A stretch of DNA of 64,000 nt from Drosophila miranda (taxonomy: Eukaryota; Arthropoda; Insecta; Diptera; Drosophilidae): contig NC_046676.1 in NCBI RefSeq assembly GCF_003369915.1, forward strand, positions 24,614,001 through 24,678,000, written 5' to 3'. Shown in pieces: positions 36,441 to 51,179 of this stretch. Positions within the stretch are counted from its first letter, which is position 1. Each line of letters opens with the position of its first letter. The notes below the pieces were generated by a model. It had not been told where the DNA came from, did no database searches, and saw only the letters and a program-made list of their open reading frames with translations. Both the position numbers and the translations under genes were made by a program.

Positions 36441-36735
36441 GAACAAATCAAGCTGCCAGCCGCAGCAGGTCGCGAGTGAAGAGAGAAAGAGTGAGCTGAG
36501 ATAACGATACAAACACATGTACATCTGCAAAGAAGATGTCTTGAGAGCTGTCAGATCGGGCTCTTGCTGAAAACGGTTGCTGAAAAAAGTCTTAAATCTT
36601 ATACATTCCGTGCAGTATTGTGATATTTAAGCGCTGCGCTTACAGAGGCCACAAGCAATTGGTTTTAACACCTCTTATTTAACTTAAACACACACTCACG
36701 TTCCCACCCAACAAATAAAACACGAAGCACACAAG

Positions 36736-39700
36736 ATGTCCGCATCGAAGGAGGCCATTTGTGGGAGCACCGAGAAGGATCTCGAGAAGCCGCCATTAGG
36801 TGAGTGCCCAAACTATATTTAGGTATATATGTAGAGGTAGAGATGATATAGGGATGAGGGTGGAGAGGGATAGGTTATCAAAATGTGAATACTGAACATT
36901 GCTCAGATAATATACTATCTAGGCTTTTGCTTTTTACAAGTTAATTTGTTACGAAGAGATAGAATGGAAATTGTAATGGAAAATTATCGCATAAAGATTA
37001 GGCTGATGAATAAAATCAGAAGCCATATAATGAGTTCTTTATTGAACTAACATCCGATAAGGAGAGTATAGATAGAGAGATACAGATACCAAAAAAGAAG
37101 GAAATAAACCCAGCAATCATTTCAATTATTAATCAATCTGGATCCCAGTCATCTACACTTCCCCTTTTGTACTCGCCGTTATCCGCTCAACTTCCATTTC
37201 GTACGATCTATGCTATGGCCAGGTCTATGATCTCAGTTACACGTAATTGCCCTATTTATTTCAAGCTTGTCTGACTGCTGACTACTCAGGCATATCATTT
37301 ACATTTATACTAAGCAAGTCTCAACAGAAACTGAAAGCTGCTGAATCGAATGGGACTCTCAATGATTCTCCTGGAATCCACTTGATTTTAATACGAGTAC
37401 ATCAAGAGCGTCAGAAGCTTGAAAAGTGCCAAAAGCGGACGCCAGGGTCGGCATTAAACGGAAGTTATTTGTTATGCAATGCAAAAGAAAAGGAAAATAA
37501 ATAAAATAAAATTCATTAATAGCAGAGTCGCCAACGCGTGAGCCACATTCCCAATTAACGTGTGACACAGACACAGACCCCACAAAAGTCCCCCTACGAA
37601 GGGAGGATGAGGAGGTGGATGCGGTGGCGGTACAGTTGAGTCAATAAATGCCAACTTTTGTTGTCTAATTTGCCTATTCTGTTTCCATTTGCGGACAGAG
37701 ACAGACACAGAGCCTATGTTTCTGTTGCTCTTTCCTTTCTAGAAATCATCATCGTCTGCCTGCCCCACACTTGACACAGATCATCGTTCAGGTTCGGTTC
37801 CCTTCCCCGTTTGCCTTTTGCGGAGCTGACCGGTAGGCCTGCCACAGTCGAACCGGTTACCGGCATAGCCCCAAAAATGCTGAGCAATAAAAGCAAAACC
37901 TATCCAAAACAATGCCATAAATCTCGACAAATGCCAGGTATGGTACGTGTTCATAACTGTGCAAATGAACTCTGCAAGGCAATGACAAAACTCGTTTCCC
38001 CCCACCCCCACTCCATTCGGCGCTAAGGTCAGCCGGGGAAATGCGCATTCCCCTTGGGATTCCAGCGAGAGAACTCTTCACTTTTTCGCATTTTTACTTT
38101 CGTTCGGATCGCTGCTGCAATAACAGCACTGCGCTCTGTTGGCGTTCTGAATTCTAACAGAGCTCTGCTCTGGCAAGTTCTCTGCCGTGCAATTTCGATC
38201 TGGCAGTTTGACAAGTTTTTGCATGTCGCCGGCTTTTGGCCCTGATATTGACATTCGCATGGCTATCCTAGTTTTCAATTTTCACATATTTCCCCGGACA
38301 TGCAATTGTTTAATTGGGACATTGTTATTCGGCACCCAGCGAAATCTAGTATAGCATTTAAAGAAAACGCCTCCCTCCTCTAAAATCTACGTGCTATGGG
38401 GTGTGGAATGGGTTGGGATGGGTGGCTTGAACAAACCTCCCACACAATCAACAATACAATCAGCGATGCGACCTGTTGAACGTTGCGCTCGAGTTGAGCC
38501 CCATATCTGTTCCATATATAGGGTGTATTGTCATCGGGGCCTCTGGCGTAATGCGATTTACAGCTCATCCCGACCCGACCCGGCCTGGCCCGGCCCGACT
38601 CGAATGATAAATTAGAAAATTGCTTTTACAAAGCAGAGCAGATAGACCGAGGACCGAAGACCGAGAGAGAGAGTGAGAGTAAGAGGGTAACCCACAAATT
38701 GGACAGTTGAAATTCCTTGGGTTATTTCTAAGATCGTGACTTTTGCGACGTTTCGCAAAACATTTAATTAGATTTTGTTGTAGCCGCCACATGCCACTAG
38801 CAAGTGGCAAGCAAATTACTCATCTCATCTCAAATTGTGCATGTTACTATTTATATAGATTGCCAGATCCCCCAGAGCGCCGCACCACCTCGGAAATAGC
38901 CAAGACATTCATTCAGTGAATGGTAATCATGAAGCAGGCATTTCACCTGCTAAAGGGAAAAAGCGAACGTCAAATAGAAATTACTTTCGCACACAGAGAG
39001 CAATTAAGCGTCAGCGCTTCCATAGTTGGCACTCGCCCATGTGGAACCACAAGATAAAAACGATACGAGTAGAATCCATTCATCAGCTCAGTAGAAATCA
39101 TGTAACCTTCCTTGCCTTGCCGGGGAAAAACAAAGGTTCTTCTCATAAAGGCTGCCAATATTTGCGATTCTGCTTTGCACCTAGCACAGTCCCATACCAG
39201 GAAACCCTTGTGAGAGACTCGTATTTGTTCGAATTATGATCGAAATTTTGTGGCTAAGCAATCAGTATCTGAATTCACAACACTTTTAGTACTCAGAATT
39301 GCACGGAATCTGGTCAAATCTCATACACTAATGCTTAAAACCGCACACCACTTACATTACGCTTACGTGAAACGAATAACGTAAGCTGAAAAGCACGCCC
39401 CAAAAGCATGCTGCAAAAAAGCTTCGCGCTAACGAGAAGTTTAGCTCCATGTAAAAAGAATGTAAGTTATGATGCACCTCCTTGTCATTACCGTCACTTC
39501 TTTAGCGACATCCTCATCGAGATCTACATCAGCATCCACCTCCACATCCACATCCTTCATCCTGGAATTCAATATTCTCCATTGTCGGCCGCCAACGTTG
39601 AGGTCGAGCGGCTTCGGAGTTGGTGCTGCCCCAGCAGGTAGCAATTATAGTAATTATGTTGTTTAATTATCGCCCTGATGGATGGCCCATCCCGAAATAG

Positions 39701-42700
39701 CACCAATAGTTGGCAGGCATTATGAAAAATCACTTAATTGCTTCGAGCGTGCACAACTGTACTCTCTACTGCGGCCTGACCAAACAAAATATTCCATTAG
39801 AGGGTCTTTGCCAAAAAATACAACTACACGACGCGATGACTTGTGCATATGTATTTATTTGAAAAAAAATGAAAAAAACGAGACAGCTGCCAATGGGGCA
39901 TCTCAGACTGTCACGAATATGTGTGCGGCGGCGGTGTGAGAGCTGCAGAAGAGAGAGAGTCAAAGCTAGAAATGCTCTACTCTACACTCAAGCTCAAAGC
40001 TTGAGCGGCTGAAAAGCAGCCGACAATCACGTGTCTGTCTCTTGGACGCACTCGCCCTCACACTCACACTCACACACACACACACAACCACACATGATTT
40101 TGCACTTGCCGCCTTGTACGAGTATTATTTGTGAGTTAAAGCGTGACTGTAGCTATTTTTAATGTTTCAACTGTCTCGCTTTTGCTTTGCGGTTGGGCAG
40201 AATAATAAAAGCACAACACAACAAAGGCCGGTCCGATTGATTGTCAAAATTAGCAGGAACTTGTCAAAGCTCACGCAATGACTTGCCAGAATATATAGTA
40301 ATTGGTTTCGGCTTAATTAGTAATCACACAGAATATGCACCTCTGGGGGCGCCTCCATTTAGCGGTGGCGTCTCCGATGGGATGGGGCATTTCTATGACT
40401 TCATAGCATGTGTGCCTTGTTTACTTTCGTTTGGGTGCTCAGGCAGATATATATGTATGTATTCGAAAATATTTCCACTGCCCAAAGGCCTGCCGCTGAC
40501 TGTCGTCAGAATCACTTAGCTGTGCATATTTTAAGCAATGGGCGCATGTCTTTTAAGAGCAGTCTCCATGTGCCGCAGTCACGAGATCTGGATGTGTGGT
40601 ACGCTTACGTCCGACCGATATAATTAGAACTGTGTACTATATCTCTATATAGCTGGGCCGATTTTTTTGACGCTGCGAAAAGTTCACTCGCCCAATTGAC
40701 ATCAATCGTGGGATGCATTATGAGGCGAGAGAATTTTCCATCGTTTCGCTAAATTAGTACAAGGGAAAGTCGAAAACTAAAATCACGCTGACCACCGTTG
40801 ATGTAATCGCCGGGCCGGACAGAGAGCGGCCAGAGAACTGCAAATGTCCCACGAGTACGAGAACCCACAGCACCAGAGTTTATAAATGAAGGCAGCGCCA
40901 CGGTCGCCGCTCAGTAGGAAAAGCCGCACGAGCGAGCCGCCACACAAAGTGCCGAATCAGTCAGTTCTCTAGCCAACGTCGGGGTTAGCGCACCGTAACG
41001 CAACCCAAAGAAAGAGTAGTATAGTGTAATTGTTCAGTTTCAGTTTTCCCGTTTGAAATCGTCTGCCAGTCCGCGCAATGCTACGGTCCCACACCGGTCA
41101 AGTTTACAGATAGACAATGAAATGGTTTAAGCGTGTGCGGAAAAAGTCTTACTACTCGTGAATCGCACCGCCTAGAAAACAAGCGAACAAGTTCTCGAAC
41201 AAATCTCGAATTTAGTTTAGCATATACCTAATTTATTTACAACGCGACAACATGACCTTTCGTCGCAGCACACTGAATCATCGCCATCGCGATGGACATG
41301 TCCTGGTCTGGGACCAGAGGGACCTCGACCAGACCCCTAAAAGTAAGCCTTGTTAATAATTAAATTGTGGAACTGTGTTTGGGTTTTCGATGCTCGCTGT
41401 CCACTGTCCACAGTGTGCGTATACGTAATTTTAGTGGCAAGTGTAGTCCGATTTAATTGCCAGTCGATACGACGCTCGTTCTAAAATAGACTCTCTGCCA
41501 CTCGAGACATGCACGTGCGATTCCAATTCCGGTTCGCGTGGCGAACGCGGCGACGGCGATTGTGCAACACGAGACGTTGTTGGAGAGTGAGGGGAGTGAT
41601 GAGAGGGGTGTGAGGTTAGGTTAGTGTGGTGGGGAAAATCGAGCGATTTAATGCTGCGTGAGCAATGACAAGAACAGCAAGCGTCCAACAGTACATTTTG
41701 AAATGTATTTAAATCAGCATTTATTCGGTGTAATTGTTTATGGCATACATAGCTTTTTTACTGCTGTTTATTTGTGGATTTATTGTAAATTCCAACTTTA
41801 CGGAAACTTTACTTTCGGAGGGGCAAAGTTCAACACTCCCAATGGGCGGGCACAGGGTTGGGCCGAGTTACGACTGCTGGAAAAGTGAATTGCCTCAATT
41901 ATATTTACTATCTAATGTATTCCTTAATTGTGGCTTGATTCGAACATTAATTTTTACCTACCAATTATATGTACGATACGGCCCAAGCCCAGCAAAGTGA
42001 TCACAACTGTACTTGCAGCAGAAATCTATCGAATATCACGTGTTGGCGACACTCTGAAGAACGCCGACTGTCAACGATACACGTTTGTCAAATGACAATA
42101 GAGAAATGAACCCCCCTCCCCGCTCCCATTCGCATTTATTTGCAGTTTTCGTCATAGCAATTCCAATAACAATCTCAAAATACGATTGTAAGGCTATTAG
42201 ATCGAATGTATACACTGAAATGACACCATACCCGTAGCAGTAATTCCATATATTCTCAGAGACCGCATCAGAAAGTGAGGCAATTGCCAACCCACTCACA
42301 CCCCTTTCCGGCTCCTCTATCTGCAATGAGTCATGGGTAGACTAGACCTTATCTCTCTCTCTCGAGCGTCAAACCTTGGGCTAAGTAAACCACAGACAAG
42401 ATTATAGCGTAGATTATATCGTAGTTGAGAGATTCTGTGACTGTGACTGTGTGATAAATATGTACGAGAATCTCACTGTGTTGTAGCCTCGTTCTGGTTT
42501 ATTTTCGCCTATTTTCGCGGTTCCGAAAAGCGAACATCTCTGTTAGCAATTATTTCTGTTGACAACACTTCCGCTTTTCCTTTGCTCAATTAAATTTTAA
42601 TTTATGGATGTACATTAGTCTCTGACGTATTCATTGATATGGAAAGATGAGAAATACACAGAGGAAAAAGAAGGCACGAAAACTCTTTGACAATCCACTA

Positions 42701-44411
42701 ATATGCTCGTTCCTTTTTTGTTTTAGGATTCTTTGCCACCCGCTACTTTGTGACCTTCATGCTCTTCCTGGGCATGGCCAATGCCTACGTGATGCGCACC
42801 AACATGTCGGTGGCCATTGTGGCGATGGTGAACCACACGGCCATCAAGACGACCGATGAGGAGATCGTCGATGAGTGCGGCGATCGTGATTTGCCCATTG
42901 TAAGTTCGAATCACCCCCCAAAGTCTTCGTATTCCAGCTCTTTCTAAACCATTCAATTTATCATTTTAGGACGATTCCCAGGATGGCGAGTTCGTTTGGA
43001 GTTCGAGTCTTCAGGGCTACATCCTGTCGTCCTTCTTCTACGGCTACGTAATCACCCAGATCCCCTTCGGCATACTGGCCAAGAGGTTCGGGTCCCTGCG
43101 CTTCCTTGGCTATGGCATGCTCGTCAACTCGGTCTTCGCCTTCCTGGTCCCTGTGGCAGCTCGTCAAGGCGGCGTCTGGGGCCTGTGCGCCGTCCGCTTC
43201 ATCCAGGGGCTGGGCGAGGGTCCCATTGTACCCTGCACCCACGCCATGCTTGCCAAGTGGATTCCGCCCAACGAGAGGTCACGCATGGGCGCCGCTGTCT
43301 ACGCGGGAGCTCAGTTCGGAACGATCATCTCTATGCCGCTGTCAGGTCTCCTTGCGGAATATGGCTTCGACGGTGGCTGGCCATCGATCTTCTATGTCTT
43401 TGGCATTGTGGGCACTGTTTGGTCCATTGCATTCCTCATCTTTGTGTACGAGGACCCCACCGTCCATCCTAGCATTGATGAGCGCGAGAAGAAGTACATC
43501 AACGACTCCCTCTGGGGCACGGATGTGGTCAAAGTAAGTCCTCCACTCGATTGAATTTTGCAACAGGGATTCATTCATAATTCATTTTCGAATCTTCTGC
43601 AGAACCCTCCGATTCCGTTCAAGGCCATTCTCAAGTCGATGCCGTTCTACGCGATCCTGTTCGCCCACATGGGCCACAATTACGGCTACGAGACTTTGAT
43701 GACAGAGCTGCCGACGTACATGAAGCAGGTGCTCCGCTTCTCCCTGAAGTCGAACGGTCTGCTGAGCTCGCTCCCCTACCTGGCCATGTGGCTCTTCTCG
43801 ATGTTCATTTCGGTGATTGCGGACTGGATGATTAGCTCGAAGCGGTTCTCCCACACGGTCACCAGGAAGCTGATCAACAGTATCGGACAGTACGGACCTG
43901 GCATCGCCCTGATTGCTGCCTCCTACACGGGCTGCGACCGGGCCTTGACATTGGCCATTCTCACAATTGGCGTAGGCCTCAACGGTGGCATCTACTCGGG
44001 CTTCAAGATCAACCATCTTGACCTGACGCCCCGCTTCGCCGGCTTCCTCATGGCCATCACGAATTGCTCGGCGAATCTGGCGGGTCTGCTGGCGCCGATT
44101 GCAGCGGGCAACCTGATCAGTGATCAATCAAAGGTAAGGATAGAAAGCTGAGCTCTGTGTCCTGAGGGATTACTAATAGCTATATCTTTTCGCAGCCCAT
44201 TATGGGACAGTGGCAGATTGTGTTCTTCATTGCCGCCTTCGTGTACATCATCTGCGGTACGTTCTACAACATCTTCGGCTCCGGGGAGCGCCAGTACTGG
44301 GACAATCCCGAGGGCGACGAGCAGAAGGCGGCTCTGAGCAATGGAGCCAATTCCTCGCCAGCAAGGCTGAGCACGCCACAGGCTATCACCGCTACCGAGT
44401 CGAGGCAGTAG
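36736..44411 (+). CDS. Picot: SLC17-family (sodium-dependent inorganic phosphate type) transporter
   Basis: Exons: first exon A 36736-36799 (or B 41252-41342), then 42727-42899, 42970-43533, 43603-44133 and 44196-44411; all GT-AG with agreeing phases. Form A has 515 residues, form B 524. It is a 12-helix MFS transporter of the plasma membrane, annotated in flies as putative inorganic phosphate cotransporter. Visible family marks: first helix with YVMRTNMSVAIVAMVNHT, QIPFGILAKRFGSLRF loop after helix 2, RFIQGLGEGPIVPCTHAML, KWIPPNERSR, and GLNGGIYSGFKINHLDLTPR in the second half. The tail is hydrophilic and Ser/Thr-rich (residues about 480-515). The common part matches Picot very closely by recall. 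Two promoters give two N-termini, cytosolic in both cases. Confidence 0.93.
36800..40880 (+). other. first Picot intron (promoter A form)
   Basis: Starts with donor GTGAGT at 36800. About 4 kb without any supported coding exon; it ends at promoter B. CA-rich microsatellite at about 40050-40090, and CATCCA-type repeats near 39530-39560 similar to those at 8640. Confidence 0.6.
40881..40913 (+). promoter_or_regulatory. Picot: Picot promoter B (TATA box and initiator)
   Basis: TATAAAT at 40881-40887 and a good initiator TCAGTA with A at 40913, spacing 32. The leader to the ATG at 41252 is about 340 bases. This is the strongest core promoter in the Picot region. Confidence 0.7.
41252..41342 (+). 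CDS. Picot: Picot alternative first coding exon B
   Basis: ATG then 30 codons plus one base, ending AAA|GTAAGC. The one-base overhang equals that of exon A (36736-36799), so both enter the shared exon at 42727 in frame; the junction codon becomes Arg here and Gly with exon A. It encodes a charged N-terminus with MTFRRSTLNHRHRDGH and WDQRDLDQTPK, versus MSASKEAICG...KPPL from exon A. No membrane segment or signal. Confidence 0.75.
41343..42726 (+). other. Picot intron before the shared exon
   Basis: 1.4 kb between exon B and the shared second exon, acceptor TTGTTTTAG ending at 42726. No coding exon was found inside. Confidence 0.65.
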
Positions 44412-44593
44412 TATTATCCTGTGACCTTCGACCTGTGTCCTGTGTCTGTCATTACCATTACACTACTGTACACAAGTCTAGAATTTAGTATTTGTTTTAG
44501 TTATCTATGTATTAAGAAAAATGTTTACTACGATAGTTAGCCATTGATATTCCTAATCCTATTCCCGTCAGCTGCAACGCAACCGATTTGCAG

Positions 44594-44599
44594 AATAAA
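44594..44599 (+). terminator. Picot: poly(A) signal of Picot
   Basis: AATAAA about 185 bases after the Picot stop codon, followed about 380 bases later by the TATA box of the next gene. Confidence 0.6.
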
Positions 44600-44980
44600 A
44601 GACAGCAATCATGTTAAAGGAAATGTTAAAGAGAATGTTCAAGAAGGAAACCCGAAACAAGGCACAAATTGTCGAAACAAAGTTAGGCAAATCGAGGTCT
44701 ACCATTGTAAATGAGTACGAGTATATGTTTTGTAGTTTTCTTATGTGATAGAGACCGAGTTTAGTCTTCTAACCAATTGAAATGATCCGATGAAAGGAAC
44801 GCAACCAAATATGTAAAAGAATTAAATCTACCATAGCTTAAAGCCAAACCTGAACCTGAGTGTTTCAATCGATTGCAGAGCAGGGGAGGGGAGTCCTAAT
44901 TCGAAATTAATAATCAGTTGTTCGACTGTCAAAATGTCAGGCTATCCGTTTCTGCTAGTAGGCCCATCTGTCATCTGTCA
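44600..44980. other. intergenic sequence between Picot and the DEG/ENaC gene
   Basis: Short spacer with no gene-like feature. Confidence 0.5.
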
Positions 44981-44987
44981 TATAAAA
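44981..44987 (+). promoter_or_regulatory. TATA box of the pickpocket-type gene
   Basis: TATAAAA, 41 bases before the chosen ATG, implying a start near 45012 and a leader of about ten bases. Confidence 0.6.
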
Positions 44988-45021
44988 AGACACACAAAGG
45001 ACATGCAATGGTTATAATCCA

Positions 45022-46863
45022 ATGGGTCACGAAGAGGAACTAACACCGGAGCAAGTAGACTTTGGTGTGTCCCCACTGAGGGGCGCCCTCAGGCGCACCT
45101 GGACCGACTTCTGCACTACCAGCAGTATCCACGGCTTGAGGTACACCCGGGACGAGGACACTAACCGGATTGTTCACTTTGTCTGGCTGCTCATCTCCCT
45201 TGTGATGTTCAGCTGTGCGGTGGCCATGGCCCACACCTTCTACGTGGACTTCCGCAGCAATCCAACCCGGATGAATGTGGAGAGCGACTTCACGCCACTG
45301 AGCAACCTCTACTTTCCACCGGTCACAATTTGTCCTGAGGTGCTCTTCAATATGCAAAAGTCCAAGGCATTTCTGGAGACTCTGTGAGTGGGAATGAGCA
45401 CAGTGTGAGACCTCGATTGATTGGTACGATCCCAACCGACAGGCGACTACCTGAGGGAGCTGATGTGGCACTCATCCAGCGACAACTCCACATCTTCTAC
45501 GGCTTCATGCTGGACGATGAACGCTTTGCCGATCAGGACATAGAGCAAATGGAGTCTGTTCTGACCCTGAACAATCTGACACTTGAACAGTTTGTCGAGC
45601 ACTTGCGTTGGGATTGCCGTGAGATTCTGTATCGTTGTAGGTACCATGGCAAGATTATAAACTGCTCAGAGCTCTTTCAGCTCTCAAAGACCTTCTTCGG
45701 TAACTGCTGTTCCTTCAATCTGCGCCAACAGGGGTGAGTGGCCATATAGATGCCAACCTCTAATGACTCCATCTTTGCACAGACTAAACTTCACCGCTCA
45801 AAGGGCCGCTGGAGGACTGGGCTCTGGCCTGTCGGTGATTCTACGGTACCAGGACGACAACTACGACCCTTTGCAGTCCTATTCGTATGGCGTGAAGCTG
45901 CTCATTCAGGAAACCAATGCCTTTCCCAGTGCCCACGCTGTCTCAAAGTTCGTTTCCTTCAACACGGAGGTCTTCGCAGCTCTGCGACCCGAGGAGACCT
46001 TCTGCGCGGCGGCTGTTAAGGCTCTGGCCATCGAAGAGCGGAACTGTGTGTTCGGAAACGAGTTCCATCTGCGCTACTTCCCCGACTACGTCTACCCCAA
46101 CTGTGAGCTCAACTGCCGGGTGACCAACATGGTCAAGTTCTGCGGCTGTCACACGTACTTCTTTGACTTCAATCGCACCAGGGATCGGATATGCTCGTTT
46201 AGGGATATTCCCTGTTTGGTGGATAACTTTGGTGGGTACCAAATCGATAGAATGGCCGATCTTACAAGACTTTTCGTACAGCTAATATCATCACACGAGA
46301 AAGAAGCACTCAATGCTATTGTCCCCTGACATGCGAGCACTTTGATTACGATGTTCAGATCTCCAATTTCCCGCTTCATCCCAATATGCCAGTGGTGGAT
46401 CCCTTTTAGTGAGTGTTCCCCTGGGCTATCAATTTAAGTATACATTCTTCTCAGGTTATGGATTCCACTTTCAGCTCGGGTATAGCCAAAAACGATGGCA
46501 TTTTACATGTGTTCATCAACTCTATTAGCTATCGGCGTATTCGTCAGGACTTGCTCTCCAACATGGTGACCCTGGTTTGTAAGTTCATCCATTTTTTTTT
46601 TTTCCTTGAGATCCCATCTTATAATTTCCGCTTTCCTCATAGCTAACCTGGGCAGCGCCTTTAGCCTATTTGTAGGCATGAGCATGCTCTCCGTGGTGGA
46701 GATACTGTATTACTTTTCGATTATCCTCCGAAAGAACTATGTGAAGGAGTGTCGAGCACGCACAAAGATGCTTCAGAGGGGAACAAAGTTCGCCGTTCCC
46801 AAAACAAGTTACGCATACAAAAATCCAAAGATTGGTATTCATAATTCAAGTTACAAATCGTAA
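45022..46863 (+). CDS. Pickpocket-type DEG/ENaC sodium channel subunit
   Basis: Exons 45022-45383, 45443-45733, 45783-46231, 46282-about 46394, 46455-46578 and 46643-46863; introns are only 49-64 bases, and about 519 residues result. DEG/ENaC channels are trimeric, amiloride-sensitive Na+ channels of the plasma membrane used in chemo-, mechano- and water sensing. Seen: short cytosolic N-terminus, first helix HFVWLLISLVMFSCAVAMA, the extracellular FPPVTICPE motif, a Cys-rich ectodomain (NCELNCRV, VKFCGCHTYFF, QCYCPLTCEHF), and a second helix with LFVGMSMLSVVEILYYF including the GxS filter (GMS). The exon 4-5 junction is uncertain: a TAG follows DPF at 46407-46409 and the best donor does not keep frame (see finding). 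The specific ppk number is not assigned. Confidence 0.88.
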
Positions 46864-46899
46864 TCATCATCAGCGATATCAAAGTGCAAAAAACGAACC

Positions 46900-46905
46900 A
46901 ATAAA
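46900..46905 (+). terminator. poly(A) signal of the pickpocket-type gene
   Basis: AATAAA 37 bases after the stop codon; a second one lies at 46913-46918. Confidence 0.7.
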
Positions 46906-46918
46906 TTAGAGCAATAAA

Positions 46919-47200
46919 ATGATTGCCTCAAAGCACAACACAACAAAATCTGATCACGATTTCTATTCGCGGTACTTATCGTCTTAAGAGGTTTTATGTT
47001 TTCGTGGAAAGGGTTTACCCACATAATAAAATAAACGTATTTTTAGGGGCTCCCAAGATCGTGCACTCTTTTTAATTTGTATTTTATATTTAGGGAGTCC
47101 GTTACCCATATAATCAGTATTATAACGATCACATAATTCCTCCAATCCTCTGTCAATCTCTTAATATGCACACAAATTGCGGGTCGAAACAATCCATCGA
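46919..47200. other. intergenic sequence upstream of Amyrel
   Basis: About 0.3 kb with no gene-like feature before the Amyrel regulatory stretch. Confidence 0.5.
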
Positions 47201-47218
47201 TCGCGACACTTATCTTTG

Positions 47219-48974
<1,756 letters not shown>

Positions 48975-49019
48975 GACAAGACCCAGAGGAGGGTTTTAGT
49001 TAACGACAGAAATATTGGA

Positions 49020-49045
49020 TTTATTTTGTCTCAAATTACAATAAA
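49020..49045. terminator. convergent poly(A) signals: Amyrel (+) and possibly the BTB gene (-)
   Basis: AATAAA at 49040-49045 on + lies 66 bases beyond the Amyrel stop. TTTATT at 49020-49025 is an AATAAA on the - strand that could end the convergent gene; I found no closer canonical - strand AATAAA downstream of 51180. If used, the two transcripts overlap slightly. Confidence 0.5.
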
Positions 49046-51179
49046 AACGAACGCATATAATGTATGTACTGTATGTATGAATATGTATAAGTGTTTCAGC
49101 TCTCTCTATATGTATGTATGTGTGTATGATTGATCGAAAGATCGATAACAGTAACGGTACAAATACAAAAACGGTACAAGTAAAACATTCAAACTGGAAC
49201 TGGAGTTAGTCTAACAAATGCCTCGACAACTATATCCTCAGGGAGTTCTCTATCCCTAAACGGATAGGGATAGGGATATACGTTACACTCGTATATGTCA
49301 TACATATATAGTATGTATGTTCGTGGGTGACTGTAACTGATCCTCCTCCGATCGATCGATGGCTGTAACACTGTAAAAAACCGCTCTGCAAATAGAAGAA
49401 GGTCGCATTGTGAAATTGTAGTTGGGTGCTCTGGAATATCCGAATGGCAACAAACTCCTCTCGCAAGCATGCAGAGGCACAAATGAAAATCGGCAGATAT
49501 CCGCTTCGATAGCACTACGCTAAGAACTGTTCAAGCGATCTGTTTAGCGAATCGATTTAGTTTTAGTTTAGAGTCGAAAGCAAGCAACTACAAATCAAAA
49601 TAGCAACGATTCTACTGGCATTCAGGTTAGTTTCGAGTTTCGAGTGTAAGCTTTAGCGATCGATTGCTGCTGTCGCTGCCGATGGATGTACTTTACGATT
49701 ACATATTTACCATATACGAGCTTACATATATATTGTAGTATGTGTTGTGGTTGGTTAGAAGTAAATGCTCATAATGCGTAATTACCTGTAAAATGCTGAT
49801 ATCTTTCTTCGACTTGCTAAAAAGCCAACAACATCCATATCGTATCGCTTAACCATAATATATGTATATGTATATGTATATATATAGTAAATATCTTGTA
49901 AATAATGATACTTGGATTGCTTAGATGTAGGATTTCCTTTTCTCAATTTTTATAATCAATTTTGTTTTTGTTTCTTTTGGTTTTGTTTTTGTTTAACTAA
50001 CAAACACAGAGTCCAAAAATCTTGCTCAAAGTTTAACATTACGAGTAAATATTCATTTGATAATACGCGAGGAGTTTCCTCTGTCGTTCTGTTTTCTCTA
50101 TTTTTTTTAAGATTTAAGTACGGCCCCAAATCCAGCTTTTAATACATATGTATACAGGCATGCGCATATATACTCGTATCGTATAATCCCACTGTGCTCT
50201 GATCTTTTTTTCAGAGACTGAACAAAATAATAGGTAATGAGGTCACCTCTTGCAATAGCCGCGCAGTTCGGTTACATTTAGAATATAGCGTTTAGATCTT
50301 AAGGATACAATCTTTTGTATGGTTTTTGATGGGGTATACTATACCATCCAGAATGTGTAATACTCGCACACATCTATATTTGTATATATTTATGTATATG
50401 TAGGTATATCCTATAGCTATACGTATATAACAGGAACCACGTAAAAATGCACAAATATCTTATCGTATGTTTTGGTTTTCCACAATAATTACAACATCAA
50501 AGTTTGAACCGCTATCCAAATACGTACGACATCCACGTACGCACTCTATATATGTATATATATATCGTTTAATACAATATAATAAATGTTTGATCTATTG
50601 TTTTAAATAGTAATCAGGTAAATCGTGGGAGGAATTATTGTTTCACATACATTTGTAGATCATTTAGAATAACAATTTCTATTCAACTATTTCTTTGCTC
50701 ATTTCAGTGGATCCAACTCCAACCCTCCAAAATGGGGGGAGGCTTTCTTGCTTTCTCTTTAGTTTTTCAAATAGTCAGATAAATCGGTAGAGATCATAAG
50801 TGGTTTCCCTTCTCTAATGGAGGAGGTATGTATAGCTGGCTTCGGTTTGGCCGAAGTACCTGTTGGGTAGAGCTTTGAAACGGCCTAAAACCAGAACCAT
50901 TTTATAAAGTTTGATTATTAAACGCCTTGAGTTTGATTTTCACTTAATCCTACAGACACACCACAAAGTTGAAATGCGATGTTTTTGAGTTTTAAAATTT
51001 AAATAGCTTGAGATAACATTGAGATTGTCAAAAACATATCCAAGAAGATATATATAGAGCATTGCCGCAATGAATTCTCATGAGGTTCACCGTGGTTAAA
51101 CTAAACAAAGTACTCAAAAAATTCCATTCTATTCTATTATATTCTATTCTATCTAAAACGCCCCGGCCTAAGAGCCCTC
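49046..51179 (-). other. gprs: probable 3' UTR of the BTB/BACK gene
   Basis: 2.1 kb of AT-rich sequence with many TATGTATA-type steps and no coding frame. It directly follows the stop at 51180-51182 on the - strand. ATTAAA-type variants near 50128 and 50556 could be earlier poly(A) signals. Confidence 0.5.

Noticed and set aside
43582-44127. 181-residue antisense frame across Picot exon 4
   Set aside because: Shadow of a conserved transporter exon, no family similarity of its own.
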